The notes beneath the pieces were generated by a model. The model searched no databases. It worked only from the letters and a program-made list of their open reading frames with translations, and was not told the origin of the DNA. From Chloroflexota bacterium (GTDB lineage Bacteria; Chloroflexota; Dehalococcoidia; UBA2979): 6,361 nucleotides of DNA. The position numbers and the translations under genes were made by a program. Of the stretch, positions 5,231 through 6,361 are shown piece by piece. The first letter of the stretch is position 1; every line of letters begins with the position of its first letter. The stretch covers positions 1 to 6,361 of the forward strand of contig VYDC01000016.1 in assembly GCA_009843585.1 (NCBI GenBank), in the 5' to 3' direction.

Positions 5231-6361
5231 CTCTCCCCCTCCGTCCCTTCCAGCTCGCCAGAGGCGGCCACCTCCGCTACGGCGCCGAGCAGCGCGTCGG
5301 TCTCCCCGGGACGGCCCGCGGAGATGCGCACGCAGCGCTGAAGGCGCGCCGTCTCGAAGTGCCGCACCAGCACCCCGCGGCGACGGAGCGCCTCGTAGAG
5401 CCTCCGCCCGGCGTCCCCGGTCGGCGCGCCGCCCGCGGGCGTCCCCGTGACCTCGACCAGGGCGAAGTTGGCGGAGGAGGGGTGCGGCCTGAGCCACCCC
5501 GTCTCTGCGAGCGCCCGCGCCATGCGGTCGCGCTCGGCGACCAGCGCGCAGGCGCGCTCGTCGAGCAGGGCCCGATCCCCGAGGCTCGCCAGCGCCGCCG
5601 CCTCCGCCGCGACGCTCACCGAGTACGGCTGCTTCACGACCATCAGCCTCGCGTCGAGCTCGGGGGGCATCGCGGCGTAGCCGACGCGCAGGCCGGCGAG
5701 GCCGCCCCACTTGCTGAAGGTGCGCAGCACGACGAGCGGCGCGCCGGAGGCCGCCTCGGGCGCCATCGATCTCTCCTTCGTGAACTCGATGTAGGCCTCG
5801 TCGAGCAGCAGCAGCGCCCCGCTCTCAAGGAGCGACTCGATGAGGGCTCGCGGCGCCACGCCGCCGGTCGGGTTGTTGGGGGAGGCGAGCGCGACGAGCC
5901 GCGCCCCCCGCGCCGCGGCGACGAGCGCCTCCTCGTCGAGCGACCAGTCTTCCCGCCTCGGCACCTCCACGACCTCGGCGCCGGCCTGCCGGGAATCGAA
6001 GGCGTACATGCCGAAGGTCGGGGGCGCCACGACGACGCGGTCGCCCGGACCCGCGACGCAGCGGATGACGAGGTCGATGAGCTCGTCGGAGCCGGCGCCG
6101 GCGACGACCGCCTCGGGGCCGACCCCCAGGTGCCCGGCGAGGGCCTCCCTGAGGCGCCGCTGCTCGGGGTCGGGGTAGCGGTGGGGCGTGACGGCGCCGA
6201 GCGCCGCAAGCGCCCCCGGCGAGGGCCCCTCGGCGTTCTCGTTCCCGTCGAGCTTCACCAGCCGCGCGGGATCGAGGCCGTAGCGCGCGGCGATCTGCTC
6301 CGGCGACTCGAGCGCCTGGTAGGGCTCGAGCGAGCGCAGCTCGGGGCGGAGCAGCCGCGTG
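5227..6361 (-). CDS. hisC: Histidinol-phosphate aminotransferase, 5' end outside window
   Basis: A fold-type I PLP aminotransferase that converts imidazole-acetol-phosphate and glutamate to histidinol-phosphate (EC 2.6.1.9). An internal GTG at 6258 is too late as a start: the frame continues upstream to the window edge and encodes the family's N-terminus, L-R-P-E-L-R-S-L-E-P-Y-Q-A and Y-G-L-D-P-A-R-L-V-K-L-D-G-N-E-N. Counting from the edge, 377 residues are visible, so only a few are likely missing. Motifs are L-D-G-N-E-N near 36-41, A-G-A-G-S-D-E-L (87-94), A-S-P-N-N-P-T-G-G (159-167), L-L-D-E-A-Y-I-E-F (185-193), the PLP lysine K217 in T-F-S-K-W-G-G-L-A-G-L-R-V-G-Y, and R-I-S-A-G-R-P near the end. 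The stop at 5229-5227 overlaps hisB. The adjacent hisB supports HisC over other class I/II aminotransferases. Confidence 0.96.
   Translation of the reverse strand, partial: TRLLRPELRSLEPYQALESPEQIAARYGLDPARLVKLDGNENAEGPSPGALAALGAVTPHRYPDPEQRRLREALAGHLGVGPEAVVAGAGSDELIDLVIRCVAGPGDRVVVAPPTFGMYAFDSRQAGAEVVEVPRREDWSLDEEALVAAARGARLVALASPNNPTGGVAPRALIESLLESGALLLLDEAYIEFTKERSMAPEAASGAPLVVLRTFSKWGGLAGLRVGYAAMPPELDARLMVVKQPYSVSVAAEAAALASLGDRALLDERACALVAERDRMARALAETGWLRPHPSSANFALVEVTGTPAGGAPTGDAGRRLYEALRRRGVLVRHFETARLQRCVRISAGRPGETDALLGAVAEVAASGELEGTEGER
5238..5242 (-). promoter_or_regulatory. Ribosome binding site of hisB
   Basis: GGAGG on the minus strand sits 7 bases before the ATG at 5230, within the last codons of hisC. 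It confirms that start, which also forms an ATGA overlap with the hisC stop. Confidence 0.65.

Overview
This is a 6.4 kb window of very GC-rich (roughly 70 percent or more) bacterial chromosome. Coding is dense and genes overlap by a few bases. No mobile element, CRISPR array or phage gene is visible. The contents (a CaiB/BaiF CoA-transferase, a duplicated DUF4389 membrane protein, a membrane-anchored DsbA-like protein and a his cluster using an inositol-monophosphatase-type phosphatase) would suit a high-GC Chloroflexota or Actinomycetota bacterium. This is an inference from gene style only, and no phylogenetic marker here settles it.

Left half, plus strand (1-2983). The last codons of an unseen gene (to 25) overlap the start of a family III CoA-transferase (22-1206). 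A two-repeat DUF4389 membrane protein follows after 40 bases (1247-1897). After a 123-base gap holding a strong Shine-Dalgarno and an 11-codon mini-ORF comes a membrane-anchored DsbA/thioredoxin-4-like protein (2021-2983). The two halves of its redox domain are in reversed order: the cis-proline half comes first, and the CPFC half comes last and ends at the stop codon. This is the most unusual thing in the window.

Centre (2984-3192). A complete tRNA-Phe (anticodon GAA, CCA encoded) lies on the minus strand at 3047-3122. Its 3' end faces the stop codon of the DsbA-like gene. A GC hairpin separates its 5' side from the operon upstream of it on the minus strand.

Right half, minus strand (3193-6361). 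Four co-directional genes, read right to left, are hisC (5' end just beyond the window), hisB, an IMPase-type histidinol-phosphatase (hisN) and a flavin-reductase-like protein. All junctions overlap (ATGA, GTGA, TAGTG), so this is one translationally coupled operon. HisB, HisC and HisN catalyse three consecutive steps of histidine synthesis: imidazoleglycerol-phosphate to imidazole-acetol-phosphate to histidinol-phosphate to histidinol. The role of the flavin-reductase-like protein in this operon is not evident.
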